DNA of 64,000 bases from Mesorhizobium sp. 1M-11 (GCF_001303895.1 NZ_LJSD01000034.1:1-64000), one strand, 5' to 3'. Positions 9,882 to 21,226 are shown, counted from the stretch's first letter. The notes: generated by a model not told the origin, from the letters alone. Program-made: numbers and translations.

Positions 9882-10102
9882 GGTTGAAAGGAATTCTTGT
9901 CGCCGCCAAACGCGAGATGAAGACGCGCAAACCAACCCGAAACCGAGATGCACCGCAAGCGACGGGATGGGCGTCCTGGACGCCTTGCTACCGTTCCAAG
10001 GCATGCGAGTGCAATCTCGATATTTCGTCAAATGATTGACCGAGCGTCTCAAGGCAGCCGACGAGGCTGGCCCGGCTGCTGACATTCCCGCTGAACTCAT
10101 GC

Positions 10103-13100
10103 TTGAAGCGCGCTTGTGATGGGGATGACGCCGCGTCCGCGGCGTGTGCTTGGGTGGTTCAATTGCATATTCTTTCTGACGTGGTCGCTTCCGGCTCTCG
10201 TGCTCCGAAGTCGCTTGGGAGCTTTCAAAATTCGACAAGAACTGGGGCGCGCTCCGTGCTTGTTGCGGATCGCGCCTGGCGTCGAAACTTGCTTGTCTGC
10301 ACAGCGCTCTTCGGCGTCGTGGTGATCGCAAACGACGCTGTCGCGCAATCGGCCGGCGGGCGCGGCGGCGATGGAAACCACGACAGCATCGGAGGCGCTG
10401 GCCAGACTTTCGGCGTTACGGGAGGATCGGGTACAGACTCGCTGTACTACCGTGGCGGCGGCGGCGGTGGTGGCGCCGGCGCGGCAGGCGGCAAGGGTGG
10501 CTCCAACACCGGCGCCGCTGGCGCAGCAGGTATCGATGGCGATGTCGGCAATCCCGTTGGAAGCGATGGTGGCGCTGGCGGCAATGCCAACTATGGCGGC
10601 GGCGGGGGCGGTGGAAGCGGGGTTCGGGCGACCGCAGCCGGCACAGTGGCGATATCGAATGCAACCGGCGGCAACGGTGGCAATGGCGGAACGACTTTAT
10701 ACAACAACTATGGGGCCGGCGGCGGCGGCGGCTCGGGCGGCTACGGTGCCGGCCTGGCGCAAGCGGCCACGACGCTCGATGTCTCCGGCGCGGTGCAAGG
10801 AGGCAATGGGGGCGCTGGCGGTACCGGCTATGGCGACTTGAACGCTGGTGGTTCCAGCGGCGGCGGCGGTGATGGCGGCGGTGGTGTCTATTTTGGGTCG
10901 AGGGGGTCGAGCCTCAACCTGCTCGCTGGGTCCGTCGTGGGTGGCACTGGCGGCAACGGCGGTACAGGTGGTCACCGTAATGGCGCTTCCGGGCGCGGAG
11001 GCAACGGCGTCGATTTCATCGGCGCTGGCAACAATGCGGTCTTTGCGGCCGCCGGCACGACGATCCATGGCGGCAATGGCGGCGCCGGAGCGGCTGGCGG
11101 CGCGGGTATCGTTGGCAGCGGTATCGCCGTCATCAATGATGGTACGATTGCCGGCGGATATGCAAACCTCGGCGCAGCCGGTGCGGTTCGGGCCGACGCG
11201 ATTGTCTTCACCGGAGGTTCGAACAGCCTGACGCTCGGCAATACCGGAACAATCGAAGGCAACATCGGTATCACCGGAACACTGTCCGTCGACCCGGCTG
11301 CGACCGGGGCCGAAGGTGTAACGCTAAGCACTGTCATCCACGACGCCACGGGCGCTGGCAGCCTGATCAAGTCCGGGACCGGGAGGCTGGTGCTCACGGG
11401 CAACAACTCTTACACCGGCGGCACCACTGTGGCTGCCGGCATCCTCAACGCCGGAAGCGCTGGCGCGCTTGGAACATCCGGCACGCTCATCTTCAGCGGC
11501 GGCACGCTGCAATACAGCACAGCGAACCAGGAAGACTATTCAAGCCGGATCTCGACTGCCGCCGGTCAGCAATACAACGTCGACACCAACGGCCAGAACA
11601 TCACTTGGGCAACGGGCTTGGCATCCGCGGGCGGCAGTCTCACCAAGTCCGGTACCGGTACGCTGACGCTCGGTGGAAAAGCCAACTACACGGGCGACAC
11701 ACTCGTGGCAGGCGGCACTTTGCAGTTCGCTCACGAGGCGCGTCTCGACGGATCCATCGCGGTCGCCAGCGGCGCGGCTGTCGCGTTCGACACGCCAGCA
11801 ACCGTCAGCGTTGGGGGGCGGGTCGACCTCGGCGACACGACCGCGCTCGCGATCAGGGCCAGTGGCGCAGACCCATCGTTAAAAACCGGCGGTCTGGGGA
11901 TAGGAGCGAATGTCAGCCTCAATCTCAGCGGTATCTCCGATCAGAGCCGTGTGAACCAGGTGCTGATCGACAGTACGTCGGTCATCCAAGGCGATTTTGC
12001 CACGATCAGCGTCGGTGGTTACAGCGGTGTCGTCGACTATCTCGCTGTAAATACAAGAAAATCGGCCGACGGAAAACAATATCTGGCGAGCTATGACCTA
12101 AGCTGGACGGCCAACAACAACTTGGCTCACGGCACTTTTACGCTGACCGAGGCGACGAACAGCTTCACCATCGGCGCCGATCTCACAGACCAGATCGCCA
12201 ACCCTGCAACGGGCTGGGATGGGAAATCGCTGACCAAGATGGGCGATGGCACGTTGGTCGTGGCGGGCAACAACACTTATAGCGGTGGCACGACGATTGC
12301 CGCCGGCATCCTGCAGATCGGCGAGGGCGGCAACGAGGGGTCGATCGCCGGAGACATCGTCAATCATGGTGCACTCACCTTCTATCGCTCCGGCACGCTG
12401 GCCATGGGCGGCATCATCTCCGGCAGCGGGAAGCTCAGGCAGCTGGGCGCGGGCACGCTGGTGCTGACCGGCACGAACAGCTATCGCGGCGGCACAGACA
12501 TCGACGCGGGCACGCTGACAGTTTCGGCGGACACCAATCTGGGGGATCTGTCAGGAGGGCTGGCTTTCTCCGGCGGTACATTGAACACGACCCGCAGTTT
12601 CGACACCGGGCGCGCCGTGACGCTCGCTGCGAGCGGCCGCTTCGACGTGGCTGCAAACACCGCCCTTGGCTTGTCGGGGCAGGTCTTGGGCGGTGGCGAC
12701 CTGATCAAGGCCGGCTTCGGCACGCTGAAACTCATGAACGGCGGCAACGCCTACGGCAACACGATCGTCGAGGCAGGATCCCTCGTCGGTGATGCCTCGT
12801 CCATTTCCGGGCATGTCGGCAACGCCGCGTCGGTGGTCTTCGACCAGGCCATAGACGGGACCTTCGCCGGCGACATCGGTTCTCTCGACGGCACTCGAGG
12901 CTTGATGGTCAAACGCGGCGCGGGTGCGCTGACGCTTACGGGCGCGTCCGCACTCGATTGGACGATAGAGTCCGGACGCCTGACGACGGCGGCAAACCGC
13001 TTCGGGGGCAACATCGCAATAGGCTCCAGCGCCAGCGTCATCTTCGACGAGCAGGCGGACGCGCGCTATGCGGGAACGATTGCCGGCGATGGCAAATTTA

Positions 13101-14760
13101 CCAAATCTGGCTCCGGTGCGCTGAGCCTTACCGGCGATAGCTCAGGTTTTGAGGGTTCGACCGTCGTCGCCAAGGGAATCCTGTCAGTGGACGGTTCACT
13201 CGGAGGTTCGATCGATGTGATGGCCGGCGCCCGGCTGCAAGGCAAGGGAACCATGGGTAGGCTGAGTGCCGGGCAGGGCAGCACGATCGCTCCGGGCAAT
13301 TCCATCGGGACGCTCAGCGTGGCCGGCGATGTCACTTTCGCGGCAGGCTCCACCTACGAGGTCGAGATAGCCGGCAACGGCACGAGCGATCGGATTGCGA
13401 CCAAGGGCAAGGCCACACTTGGCGGCGCGAAAGTTGCGGTGGTCGCATTGGATGCAGCGACCAGCTATCAAGACGGTCGCAGCTACATGATCCTGATGGC
13501 GGATGGCGGCGTTGCAGGCAGTTTCGACCCGGCGGTGTTGTCGCGTTCGGCGTTCCTGGATGCGACGCTGGTCCATGGTGCGAACGCGGTCGACCTGAAA
13601 ATCGCCGTCAAGGGCGCGAAACCCCAGGGACCTGTCTTCGCGAAAGTTGCCGACACCTTCAATCGCGGGCAGACCGCGGCGGCGCTCGATACGCTCCGGC
13701 AGGACGGCCAGTCGCTTGCGCTCTATAACCGGCTGCTTCCGCTTACGGCCGACGAGGCGCGGCTGGCCTTCGACAGTCTTTCCGGCGAGGTGAATGCCTC
13801 GGCGATATCGGGCTTGGTTGAGGACAGTCATTTTATACGCGATGCTGTAAACGACCGCCTCCGTGCTGCCTTCGAAACAGCCGGCGCGGGGCAATTGCCT
13901 TCGGTAGACGCAGCAGCGCAGCAACCTGTGGCATCCGAGCTGAATGGGGTGTGGGGATCAGCGTTCGGATCGTGGGGCAGCGCGGACGGTGACGGTAATG
14001 CGGCTGGTCTTGACCGTTCGACGGGGGGCTTCGTCACAGGCGTCGACGGTCTTGCCGCCGACGCCTGGCGTCTGGGCATCCTGGCGGGCTACAGCCATTC
14101 TTCCTTCAAGGTCGAGGATCGCAAGTCGTCTGCAGCCAGCGACAATTACCACTTCGGCATCTATGGAGGGGGACAATGGGACGCGCTCGCTCTTCGATCC
14201 AGCCTGGCCTATACGTGGAGCGAGATCGACAGCCGCCGCCAGGTGGAGTTCCCCGGCTTCATCGACGGCGTGAGTGGCAGCCAAAGGGCAGGAACCACGC
14301 AGCTTTTCGGCGAACTGGCCTACAGTCTCCAGGTCGGTCGCGCTGCTTTCGAACCGTTTGCCAATCTGGCCTACGTCAACGTGCGTACCGAGGGGGGGCT
14401 GAGCAAGGAGGCGCTGCAGCACTCGGCGTGTATAGAGCCTCGAACGATGTCGCGTTCACAACCCTGGGCGTGCGTACGTCGATGGCTTTTGATCTCGGCT
14501 CAACCGCTGCGACGGCACGCGCAATGGTCGGCTGGAGGCATGGTTCCGGCGACATCGCGCCGGCGGTCCGCCAGGCCTTCGTCGGCTCCAGCGTTTTCGC
14601 GATCACCGGGGCGCCGATCGCTAGAAATGCGGCTGTGCTCGAGGCCGGGTTCGACTTTGCAATCGCGCGCTCGGCGTCCCTCGGGTTGTCCTATCAGGGC
14701 CAGCTGGGCGCCGGATCGCATGAGCACGGGGTGAGGGCGGATTTCGACCTGCGTTTCTAA
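10103..14760 (+). CDS. Gly-rich autotransporter adhesin (type V secretion), barrel frameshifted
   Basis: A very large surface protein, about 1,550 residues. A signal peptide (RRNLLVCTALFGVVVIANDA, then VAQ) lies at about residues 60-83 from the first ATG. A GTG at 10256 would give a normal-length signal and is a plausible true start. Then come about 330 residues of Gly/Ala/Asn-rich sequence, PATR-type passenger repeats (LVLTGNNSYTGGTTVAAG and similar) and an autotransporter beta-barrel from about 13,920. At the G7 tract 14392-14398 the frame breaks. The proper barrel continues in another frame (AALGVYRASNDVAFTTLGVR) to the terminal RF at 14760. Five or eight Gs would restore the frame. As sequenced the barrel lacks its last strands and the BAM signal. 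Confidence 0.85.
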
Positions 14761-15244
14761 GGCTCGCGAGGGAGCGACCAAACAGCCTGTGATTTCGGGT
14801 CGAGCTGCGGCGGCTCAAGCTGTCATGCCGACCCCAGCTTTGCGCCTGCATTGCGGTTATCCGGTCGACCTCCATCACCAGCCCAAAACCGCCATCTCTC
14901 CTGCGGTGAAGTCAAGCCGATTGTAGTATTGCTCAATGGCGGCCGTGACTGCGCCCCGGTCCCGTTCGGCCCAAAGCTTCACCACGAAGAATTGCCGGGC
15001 CAAGGCGAATGTCGGTCTGCATGAAACTGACCGGGGGCGTTTCCGAAAGCAGGTGCCACTTAAAGGTTGCTTGATGGACCCACGATAGACATGCTGGTCG
15101 TAGGATTACGGCTCGCGCGCCAATTTTGCCGCGACCCGTCTTGACGCCGAAAATCGAGCTTCACATATTTTTCTCAGGTCGTTGCCGATCTCAGGGGCGA
15201 CCATTTCTCAACGAGCTGAAATCGTTCAACCATTGGAGGTTTCA
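14761..15244. other. 484-bp gap with a possible gene remnant on the minus strand
   Basis: No complete gene. On the minus strand a frame ending with TGA at 14875-14877 reads protein-like sequence over about 48 codons (FFVVKLWAERDRGAVTAAIE, then QYYNRLDFTAGEMAVLGW). No start codon or intact upstream part is visible, so it may be the 3' end of a lost gene. The 3' part of the gap carries TGGAGGT at 15234-15240, the ribosome-binding site of the next gene. Confidence 0.4.
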
Positions 15245-15550
15245 ATGAGCGAGAGAACATTCGAGAACCTTGTATTTGTCACAACCGCGGAAGGTCTCAC
15301 CCCGGACATCTCCTGTCTGGAGGATGCCTGCCACTTTCGCGACAAATGGCCTGGGCACCGCCATCGCGCGATGGATGAGACGGCGGTGCAAGCACGCCGT
15401 CAAGCATTCGACGGTCAAGTACCGATGAAGAAAGCGCAGGTCGCGTTTGCCGGCTTCGCCCGCTCGGCGAAGAGCCTTCAGAATATCTCCACGGCGATGC
15501 TCCGGATGACCTGGGCGAAAGCCGGCGAGACTGGCGGTGTGGCCGCCTGA
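15245..15550 (+). CDS. DUF982 domain protein (first of three)
   Basis: A 101-residue protein of the small rhizobial DUF982 family. The pattern is F-x-x-L-V-x-V...G....I..LEDA..F...WP, then an Ala-rich helix and AFAGFARSA. The start MSERTFENLV is fixed by TGGAGGT five bases upstream of ATG 15245; the frame is open further upstream but lacks such a site. It is in tandem with a second DUF982 gene 18 bases downstream. Function unknown; the neighbours are heat-shock genes. Confidence 0.75.
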   Translation: MSERTFENLVFVTTAEGLTPDISCLEDACHFRDKWPGHRHRAMDETAVQARRQAFDGQVPMKKAQVAFAGFARSAKSLQNISTAMLRMTWAKAGETGGVAA

Positions 15551-15568
15551 TTGAGAGAAGGGGAGGAT

Positions 15569-15856
15569 ATGATGCTTTCTCAACCCTTCGAAAAGCCTGT
15601 ACGCGTGTGGGTCGGGCTTGGCTTTCCGCGCCAACTGAACTCCGTCGTGGACGCCTACCAGTTCGTCATGGACTGGTGTGGCAATAGCCCGGAGCAAAGG
15701 GCGGCGATCCGCGCTTGTAAAGCGGCACTGACCGGCGAGATCGACGCAGAGACTGCGCGTGGGATCTTGGTTCAGTTCGCCAGGAAGAAGGACATCCTGG
15801 TCGAAGAAGAAACAATGCCGTCGACGGTAAATTCCGGACAATGGTTGCGCGTCTGA
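15569..15856 (+). CDS. DUF982 domain protein (second of three)
   Basis: A 95-residue DUF982 protein: FEKPVRVWVGLGFPRQLNSV, VDAYQFVMDW, ACKAALTGEIDAETARGILV, QFARKKDILVEE. GGGGAGGA at 15560-15567 supports ATG 15569 or the adjacent ATG 15572, not the TTG at 15551. Probably one transcript with the preceding DUF982 gene. No catalytic residues or membrane segments are seen. Function unknown. Confidence 0.8.
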   Translation: MMLSQPFEKPVRVWVGLGFPRQLNSVVDAYQFVMDWCGNSPEQRAAIRACKAALTGEIDAETARGILVQFARKKDILVEEETMPSTVNSGQWLRV

Positions 15857-16064
15857 TCCGCAGGACGATCCAAGGGCGGCGGCCATCAGGACGCCGCCCT
15901 TGATTTATAGGGGAGCATCCAGGCCATCATGCGCCGGCTGCACGCGGGCGCCACGAAGCTGACCATTCTCGCTGTCAGCTTCATGGCTTCCACTGAGAGG
16001 CGCGCGGCATCTCGCTCCGATTGGCACGCCAAAGGGAGACGAGGCTCGAATTCGGAGCAATCAG

Positions 16065-16289
16065 TTACCCGGCCGCAGATGCTTTCGAAGCCGCCGACAC
16101 ATGCTGCGCGGCAAGGAACATCAGCGTCGAGGCAGCGGTACGCCGATTCCAGCCGGCGGACTCGGCCATGTCCAGCAAGTCGGTCAGCAGCGGCTTCAAG
16201 ACGCCGCGGCATTCCGTTTCATAGGCAAGGAACTCGTTCGCCGCGTGTGTCGGCGGCGGAACGGGTCCGCTGTCAGTTATCTTGTTCAC
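16065..16289 (-). CDS. Small hypothetical protein (74 aa)
   Basis: Starts at GTG 16289 (VNKITDSGPVPPPTHAANEF), with GGAG about eight bases upstream. The frame extends to an ATG at 16343, but the extension overlaps the groEL terminator region and lacks a ribosome-binding site. The C-terminus AASTLMFLAAQHVSAAS could form an amphipathic helix. It lies downstream of groEL in the same orientation. Not recognised. Confidence 0.55.
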   Translation of the reverse strand: MNKITDSGPVPPPTHAANEFLAYETECRGVLKPLLTDLLDMAESAGWNRRTAASTLMFLAAQHVSAASKASAAG

Positions 16290-16311
16290 GGTAATCTCCA
16301 GGCTATCCCCG

Positions 16312-16340
16312 AAAACCCGCTCCCGCTGGCGGAAGCGGGT
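16312..16340 (-). terminator. Rho-independent terminator of groESL
   Basis: On the minus strand ACCCGCT and AGCGGGT pair around a GC-rich loop and are followed by TTTT. It lies 15 bases after the groEL stop, so it probably ends the groES-groEL transcript. Confidence 0.6.
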
Positions 16341-16354
16341 CATTTTTCCATGCG

Positions 16355-17995
<1,641 letters not shown>

Positions 17996-18030
17996 TCAAT
18001 AGGCAGTTTTCTTGGAACGGTGGCCCGTGC

Positions 18031-18345
18031 TCATGCCGCTTTCTTCAGCGTCGCGGATGTTTCGATCACGCCCATCACGTCGCTTTCCTTCATGATCAGC
18101 AGATCTTCGCCGTTGAGCTTGATTTCCGTGCCGGACCATTTGCCGAACAGGATGCGGTCGCCGACCTTGAGGTCGAGTTCCACAAGCTTCCCGTTTTCGT
18201 CACGCGCGCCGGAGCCCACGGCGACGACTTCGCCCTCCTGTGGCTTTTCCTTTGCGGTATCGGGAATGATAATGCCGCCAGCCGTCTTCTCTTCGGCTTC
18301 AACGCGGCGGACCAGGACACGGTCATGCAATGGACGGAACGTCAT
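18031..18345 (-). CDS. groES: Co-chaperonin GroES
   Basis: A 104-residue protein starting [20 protein letters not shown], with the mobile-loop region [18 protein letters not shown] and the conserved [17 protein letters not shown] end. ATG 18345 has AAGGAG about eight bases upstream; the longer open frame to 18453 has no support. It caps the GroEL ring. A CIRCE-like element lies 159-185 bases upstream. Confidence 0.98.
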   Translation of the reverse strand: MTFRPLHDRVLVRRVEAEEKTAGGIIIPDTAKEKPQEGEVVAVGSGARDENGKLVELDLKVGDRILFGKWSGTEIKLNGEDLLIMKESDVMGVIETSATLKKAA

Positions 18346-18683
18346 ATCGTTCTCCTTCAGGACAAACAGATTGTTGAGGTTCCTCCACACCGGACCGGCA
18401 ATATCGGGCCGGTGCGGGGCGCCAGCGACCCCTCTCAGGCATCGCGTGCGCATATCGAGCTAGTTTTGCAATTTTCCGGTTTCAAGAGGGGACGCAAAAA
18501 AATTTGGCACTCGCACCGACAGACTGCTAGCGCCATGAAAACATACGGCTAATCGGGATCTAGCCGTGTATATTCCTGCTTGAATTTTCCAACTGCCCGA
18601 ACAAAATTATCCGAACTCTCGCCGAGCAATAGTCGGCGAAACTCAGCATGCACAAAGGAGCTTTCAGAAAACGGAGGACTGAG
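18346..18683. other. Divergent control region between groES and a hypothetical gene
   Basis: A 338-bp regulatory interval. It holds the CIRCE-like element, a CTTGAAA box at 18480-18486 on the minus strand, and a short inverted repeat CGGCTA / TAGCCG at 18546-18566. No gene is seen in it. Confidence 0.5.
18504..18530. promoter_or_regulatory. CIRCE-like HrcA operator of groESL
   Basis: TTGGCACTC, nine bases, GACTGCTAG. This matches the CIRCE consensus TTAGCACTC-N9-GAGTGCTAA at 15 of 18 positions with the exact spacer. CIRCE is the binding site of the HrcA repressor, which is inactivated on heat shock. A CTTGAAA sequence on the minus strand (18480-18486) may be part of an RpoH promoter, but no matching -10 is clear. 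The divergent gene at 18684 could share this control. Confidence 0.65.
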
Positions 18684-19058
18684 ATGGAAACGCTTTCGCC
18701 GATCATCCCTTCCCTTGTTCCTGAAACGTCTGATCTCGCGCTTGACCGTCTGTTGTCGCCGGGAAGGCATTTCAGACACCCAGACGATGTCCTGAAGGAC
18801 GAGACCCTCGACCTGCAGGAAAAACGCGCAATCCTGTCGTCCTGGGCCTCGGATGCCTGCGCCGTGGAATCGGTTCCGGCTCTGCGACGGCCGCCGGGAG
18901 CCGACCAGCCCGTTTCCTTCGATCGGATCATGGATGCGCTTTGTAGGCTCGATTTGGCGCCTGTGTCGCGTTCGGCAGGCGATCCACGCGCCATTCCCAA
19001 CCATGTGACGCATGAGGTTCAAGGCAGAGGAGACGTATATGGTCACTGCGGTCAGTAG
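18684..19058 (+). CDS. Conserved hypothetical protein (124 aa), heat-shock cluster
   Basis: Begins METLSPIIPSLVPETSDLAL with GGAGG upstream at 18673-18677; an earlier in-frame ATG at 18648 lacks a site. The core RLLSPGRHFRHPDDVLKDET, LDLQEKRAILSSWASDACAV, ESVPALRRPPG, FDRIMDALCRLD matches, from memory, a short rhizobial conserved hypothetical found near stress genes. No membrane segment. The 3' end overlaps the Usg gene start by 20 bases, so the two are probably translated together. Function unknown. Confidence 0.75.
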   Translation: METLSPIIPSLVPETSDLALDRLLSPGRHFRHPDDVLKDETLDLQEKRAILSSWASDACAVESVPALRRPPGADQPVSFDRIMDALCRLDLAPVSRSAGDPRAIPNHVTHEVQGRGDVYGHCGQ

Positions 19059-19317
19059 GGAATTCCGGCTGCAGATGCAGGGATATGGGCTGACCACGGC
19101 CGAAATCCACTACCATCTTCCGGATCATCCGAGCCTGCTGCAGCTCTTCATCTGGCAACAGTACGATCTGGCGCCCGACTTCCCGGAGCTGAAAGGCTTC
19201 CTCGGTTATTGGGACCGCGAACTGGAAGGCGCGCTACACTCCGTGCGCGTGGCCCATCATCGCCTCATCACCCCTTCGGAATGGCGCGCAGTGAATGGCG
19301 TCATCGCCATCCACTGA
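19039..19317 (+). CDS. usg: Usg-family protein
   Basis: A 92-residue protein matching the Usg family: EFRLQMQGYGLTTAEIHYHL, PDHPSLLQLFIWQQYDLAPD, FPELKGFLGYWDRELEGAL. Family members are often annotated as a putative subunit of phosphoribosylanthranilate isomerase, but that role is unproven. Start ATG 19039 is supported by GAGGAG at 19027-19032 and overlaps the upstream gene. It is tail-to-tail with a DUF982 gene, overlapping it by 17 bases. Here it lies among heat-shock genes rather than trp genes. Confidence 0.85.
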   Translation: MVTAVSREFRLQMQGYGLTTAEIHYHLPDHPSLLQLFIWQQYDLAPDFPELKGFLGYWDRELEGALHSVRVAHHRLITPSEWRAVNGVIAIH

Positions 19318-19624
19318 AGACGGTCTCAGTCCCTAGATTGTTGATCTGCCGTCCCAGGCGCGACTTGCGGGAAGAACGCGTCGCCGACGGGATCAACCCG
19401 GCTCGCCTGGCGGCCTTGAGGAACACCTTGTGCGCATCGCGGGCACTGCGCCAGCCGTCCAGCGCATCGCGACAAGCGCGTTCCGCCGCGCGCCAGCTGC
19501 GGCCGCGCGCCCATTGAGGCCACTGTTGATCCAGGCATTCCAGAGCCTCAAAAGTGCTGGCGACGTTGCGCGAAGCGGTGAGAAATTTGAGAGTAACAGG
19601 TTCGGGGAACCGAACGTCGTTCAT
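19301..19624 (-). CDS. DUF982 domain protein (third of three)
   Basis: A 107-residue protein: FPEPVTLKFLTASRNVASTF, EALECLDQQWPQWARG, AERACRDALDGWRSARDAHK, VFLKAARRAGLIP. This is the full DUF982 pattern. Start ATG 19624 (MNDVRFPEP) has GGAGGAAG directly upstream. The C-terminal 20 residues after GLIPS are low-complexity and antisense to the end of the Usg gene. Function unknown. Confidence 0.75.
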   Translation of the reverse strand: MNDVRFPEPVTLKFLTASRNVASTFEALECLDQQWPQWARGRSWRAAERACRDALDGWRSARDAHKVFLKAARRAGLIPSATRSSRKSRLGRQINNLGTETVFSGWR

Positions 19625-19754
19625 CACTTCCTCCATTTTTGACGTCTTTTGCGAGCAAGCAATTGGACGGCGTCATCGACGCGCATCCGTCGTGGAAATG
19701 GGGATTCCGCGCGGCACATCAAGATCGAGACCTTCCATGACGGCACCGGAGCGC

Positions 19755-19970
19755 TCAGTCTTCCTGGTCGGAGTCCAGCAGTTCGATCAGTTCCGCAACG
19801 CGCGTTCCAGGCAGCGGCCTTCCTTCCCCCATCAGGGCTTCGTCCCCGTTGAGCCAGGCCCAGGCCTCCCGCAGTTCCCCATAGGAAGCGTCGGTGGACA
19901 GGATGTCGGCGATAAGCGTTTCGTCCGCCTGCCCGAGGACAGATACGATCTCTTCTCGCGTCATTGGCAT
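19755..19970 (-). CDS. Small acidic hypothetical protein (71 aa)
   Basis: Starts at ATG 19970 (MPMTREEIVSVLGQADETLI) with AGGAGA upstream, and ends ELIELLDSDQED. The longer open frame to 20171 would run through the ROSE leader of the Hsp20 gene and is rejected. Predicted all-helical and soluble. It is divergent from the Hsp20 operon and so may share heat-shock control. Not recognised beyond being rhizobial-like. Confidence 0.7.
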   Translation of the reverse strand: MPMTREEIVSVLGQADETLIADILSTDASYGELREAWAWLNGDEALMGEGRPLPGTRVAELIELLDSDQED

Positions 19971-20058
19971 GGTCGCTCTCCTGTCAAACCTGAAGGCGGA
20001 TTGCCCAGATGACGGCAAGACAATGCGTATCGGAGAAGGACGTTCCGGCGACGGACCT

Positions 20059-20089
20059 CTTGACGTGCGGAAAGCGAATTCCCAGATCG
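20059..20089 (+). promoter_or_regulatory. RpoH (sigma-32) promoter of the Hsp20 operon
   Basis: CTTGACG at 20059-20065, a 15-base spacer, then CCCAGATCG at 20081-20089. The same arrangement (CTTGAAA, 15 bases, CCCAGAT) precedes the other Hsp20 gene at 39172-39200. The match between two independent loci supports a heat-shock sigma factor promoter, with transcription starting near 20096. Confidence 0.75.
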
Positions 20090-20094
20090 AATTG

Positions 20095-20183
20095 GCCGGC
20101 GCCCTCAGGGGCCGGCAACGGTCAAGGAGCGCCGCATCCTTGGCGCTCCTCGTACCCATGTTGCTCAGCAATGGAGGATATGG
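20095..20183 (+). ncRNA. ROSE-type RNA thermometer in Hsp20 5' leader
   Basis: Three hairpins follow the RpoH promoter. Hairpin 1 (20095-20116) has GCCGGC arms. Hairpin 2 (20125-20150) is a perfect 9-bp stem, AGGAGCGCC/GGCGCTCCT. Hairpin 3 (20156-20183) pairs CCATGTTGCTC with the Shine-Dalgarno strand GGAGGATATGG, leaving the G of TTGCT unpaired opposite the SD. The TTGCT motif with a bulged G over the SD is the hallmark of ROSE elements in rhizobial small heat-shock genes: they melt at high temperature and free the ribosome-binding site. Confidence 0.88.
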
Positions 20184-20185
20184 CT

Positions 20186-20680
20186 ATGAGAACTGCTTTC
20201 GACTTTTCCCCGCTCTATCGGTCGAGCATCGGCTTCGATCGCGTTTTCGACATGCTCGAGAATGCCAGCCGTATGCCAGGTGCCGATAACTGGCCGCCTT
20301 ACGACATCGCCAAGTCGGGCGAGGACGCCTATCGGATCACCATGGCGGTGGCGGGCTTTGGTCAGGAAGACCTGAGCGTCGTGCATGAGCGTAACATCCT
20401 TGTGGTCTCCGGTGAGAGAACTGGAGAAGACAATGGCGAGTACCTGCATCGTGGCATCGCCGGACGCCCGTTCGAGCGTCGCTTCGAGCTTGCCGACCAC
20501 GTGAAGGTGACCGGTGCCAGTCTCGTCAACGGCTTGCTGACGATCGATCTCCAACGCGAGATTCCCGAGGAAATGAAGCCACGCCGCATCGAGATCGGCA
20601 GCGGCCAGGCCGGATCCCGCATCGAGACCAGGACAGCCGTGGTCGCAGACAAGCAGGCTGCCAAGAAGCAGGCCGCCTGA
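20186..20680 (+). CDS. Hsp20/alpha-crystallin small heat-shock protein (IbpA type)
   Basis: A 164-residue ATP-independent holdase that binds unfolding proteins. N-terminus MRTAFDFSPLYRSSIGFDRV; alpha-crystallin domain about 35-130 (PPYDIAKSGEDAYRITMAVA through LVNGLLTIDLQREIPEEMKP). ATG 20186 is the start controlled by the ROSE hairpin; ATGs at 20171 and 20180 lie inside that hairpin. The C-terminus (KQAAKKQAA) is basic and lacks a clear I-x-I motif apart from RRIEIG. It is followed 33 bases later by a second Hsp20 gene, so the two are probably one heat-inducible operon. Confidence 0.95.
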   Translation: MRTAFDFSPLYRSSIGFDRVFDMLENASRMPGADNWPPYDIAKSGEDAYRITMAVAGFGQEDLSVVHERNILVVSGERTGEDNGEYLHRGIAGRPFERRFELADHVKVTGASLVNGLLTIDLQREIPEEMKPRRIEIGSGQAGSRIETRTAVVADKQAAKKQAA

Positions 20681-20713
20681 GGCGATGGCAAGATTGACGA
20701 AAGGAGAATGACG

Positions 20714-21220
20714 ATGAGCGTACGCGATCTTATTCCCTGGGGACGCGAGCAGAGTCGAGTCCCGAGCCTGTTCCGCAGCGACGAGCGCGATCCGTTCCTA
20801 TCTCTGCACCGGGAAGTGAACCGGCTGTTCGATGACGTTTTCCGCGACTTCGACGGACAGCTGCCGTCCTTCGGCAGATCGACTTTCCTCGGCGGAAACT
20901 GGCCGAGTGTCGAGATTTCCGACAATGAGAAGGAAATCGAGGTCACGGCCGAGGTGCCGGGCCTGGAGGAAAAGGACATCGAGGTTCTGCTCGATGACGG
21001 CGTGCTGATGCTGCGGGGTGAGAAGCGCTCCTTGTCCGAAGACAAGGACAGGCAGTTCTCCGAGCGCTATTATGGCCGCTTCGAGCGTCGTATCCCCCTC
21101 GGCTACGAGATCGAGGAAGACAAGATCGACGCCCGCTTCAAGAACGGCGTCCTGTCCGTGACTTTGCCGAAGACGGCGAAAGCGCAGTCACAGGCGAAAC
21201 GTATCGAGATCAAAAGCTGA
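20714..21220 (+). CDS. Hsp20/alpha-crystallin small heat-shock protein (class C type)
   Basis: A 168-residue Hsp20 of a different subtype: MSVRDLIPWGRE, RDPFLSLHREVNRLFDDVFR, SVEISDNEKEIEVTAEVPGL, KDIEVLLDDGVLMLRGEKRS, then FKNGVLSVTLPK. The C-terminal RIEIKS supplies the I-x-I anchoring motif. GGAG at 20703-20706 fits ATG 20714 (spacing 7) better than ATG 20708 (spacing 1). Probably co-transcribed from the RpoH promoter at 20059, as the 33-base gap holds no promoter. Confidence 0.95.
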   Translation: MSVRDLIPWGREQSRVPSLFRSDERDPFLSLHREVNRLFDDVFRDFDGQLPSFGRSTFLGGNWPSVEISDNEKEIEVTAEVPGLEEKDIEVLLDDGVLMLRGEKRSLSEDKDRQFSERYYGRFERRIPLGYEIEEDKIDARFKNGVLSVTLPKTAKAQSQAKRIEIKS

Positions 21221-21226
21221 TATTCT

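Noticed and set aside
10430..11150. Gly-rich repeats as evidence of a PE_PGRS-like mycobacterial gene
   Set aside because: The signal peptide, PATR repeats and C-terminal beta-barrel show a Gram-negative autotransporter.
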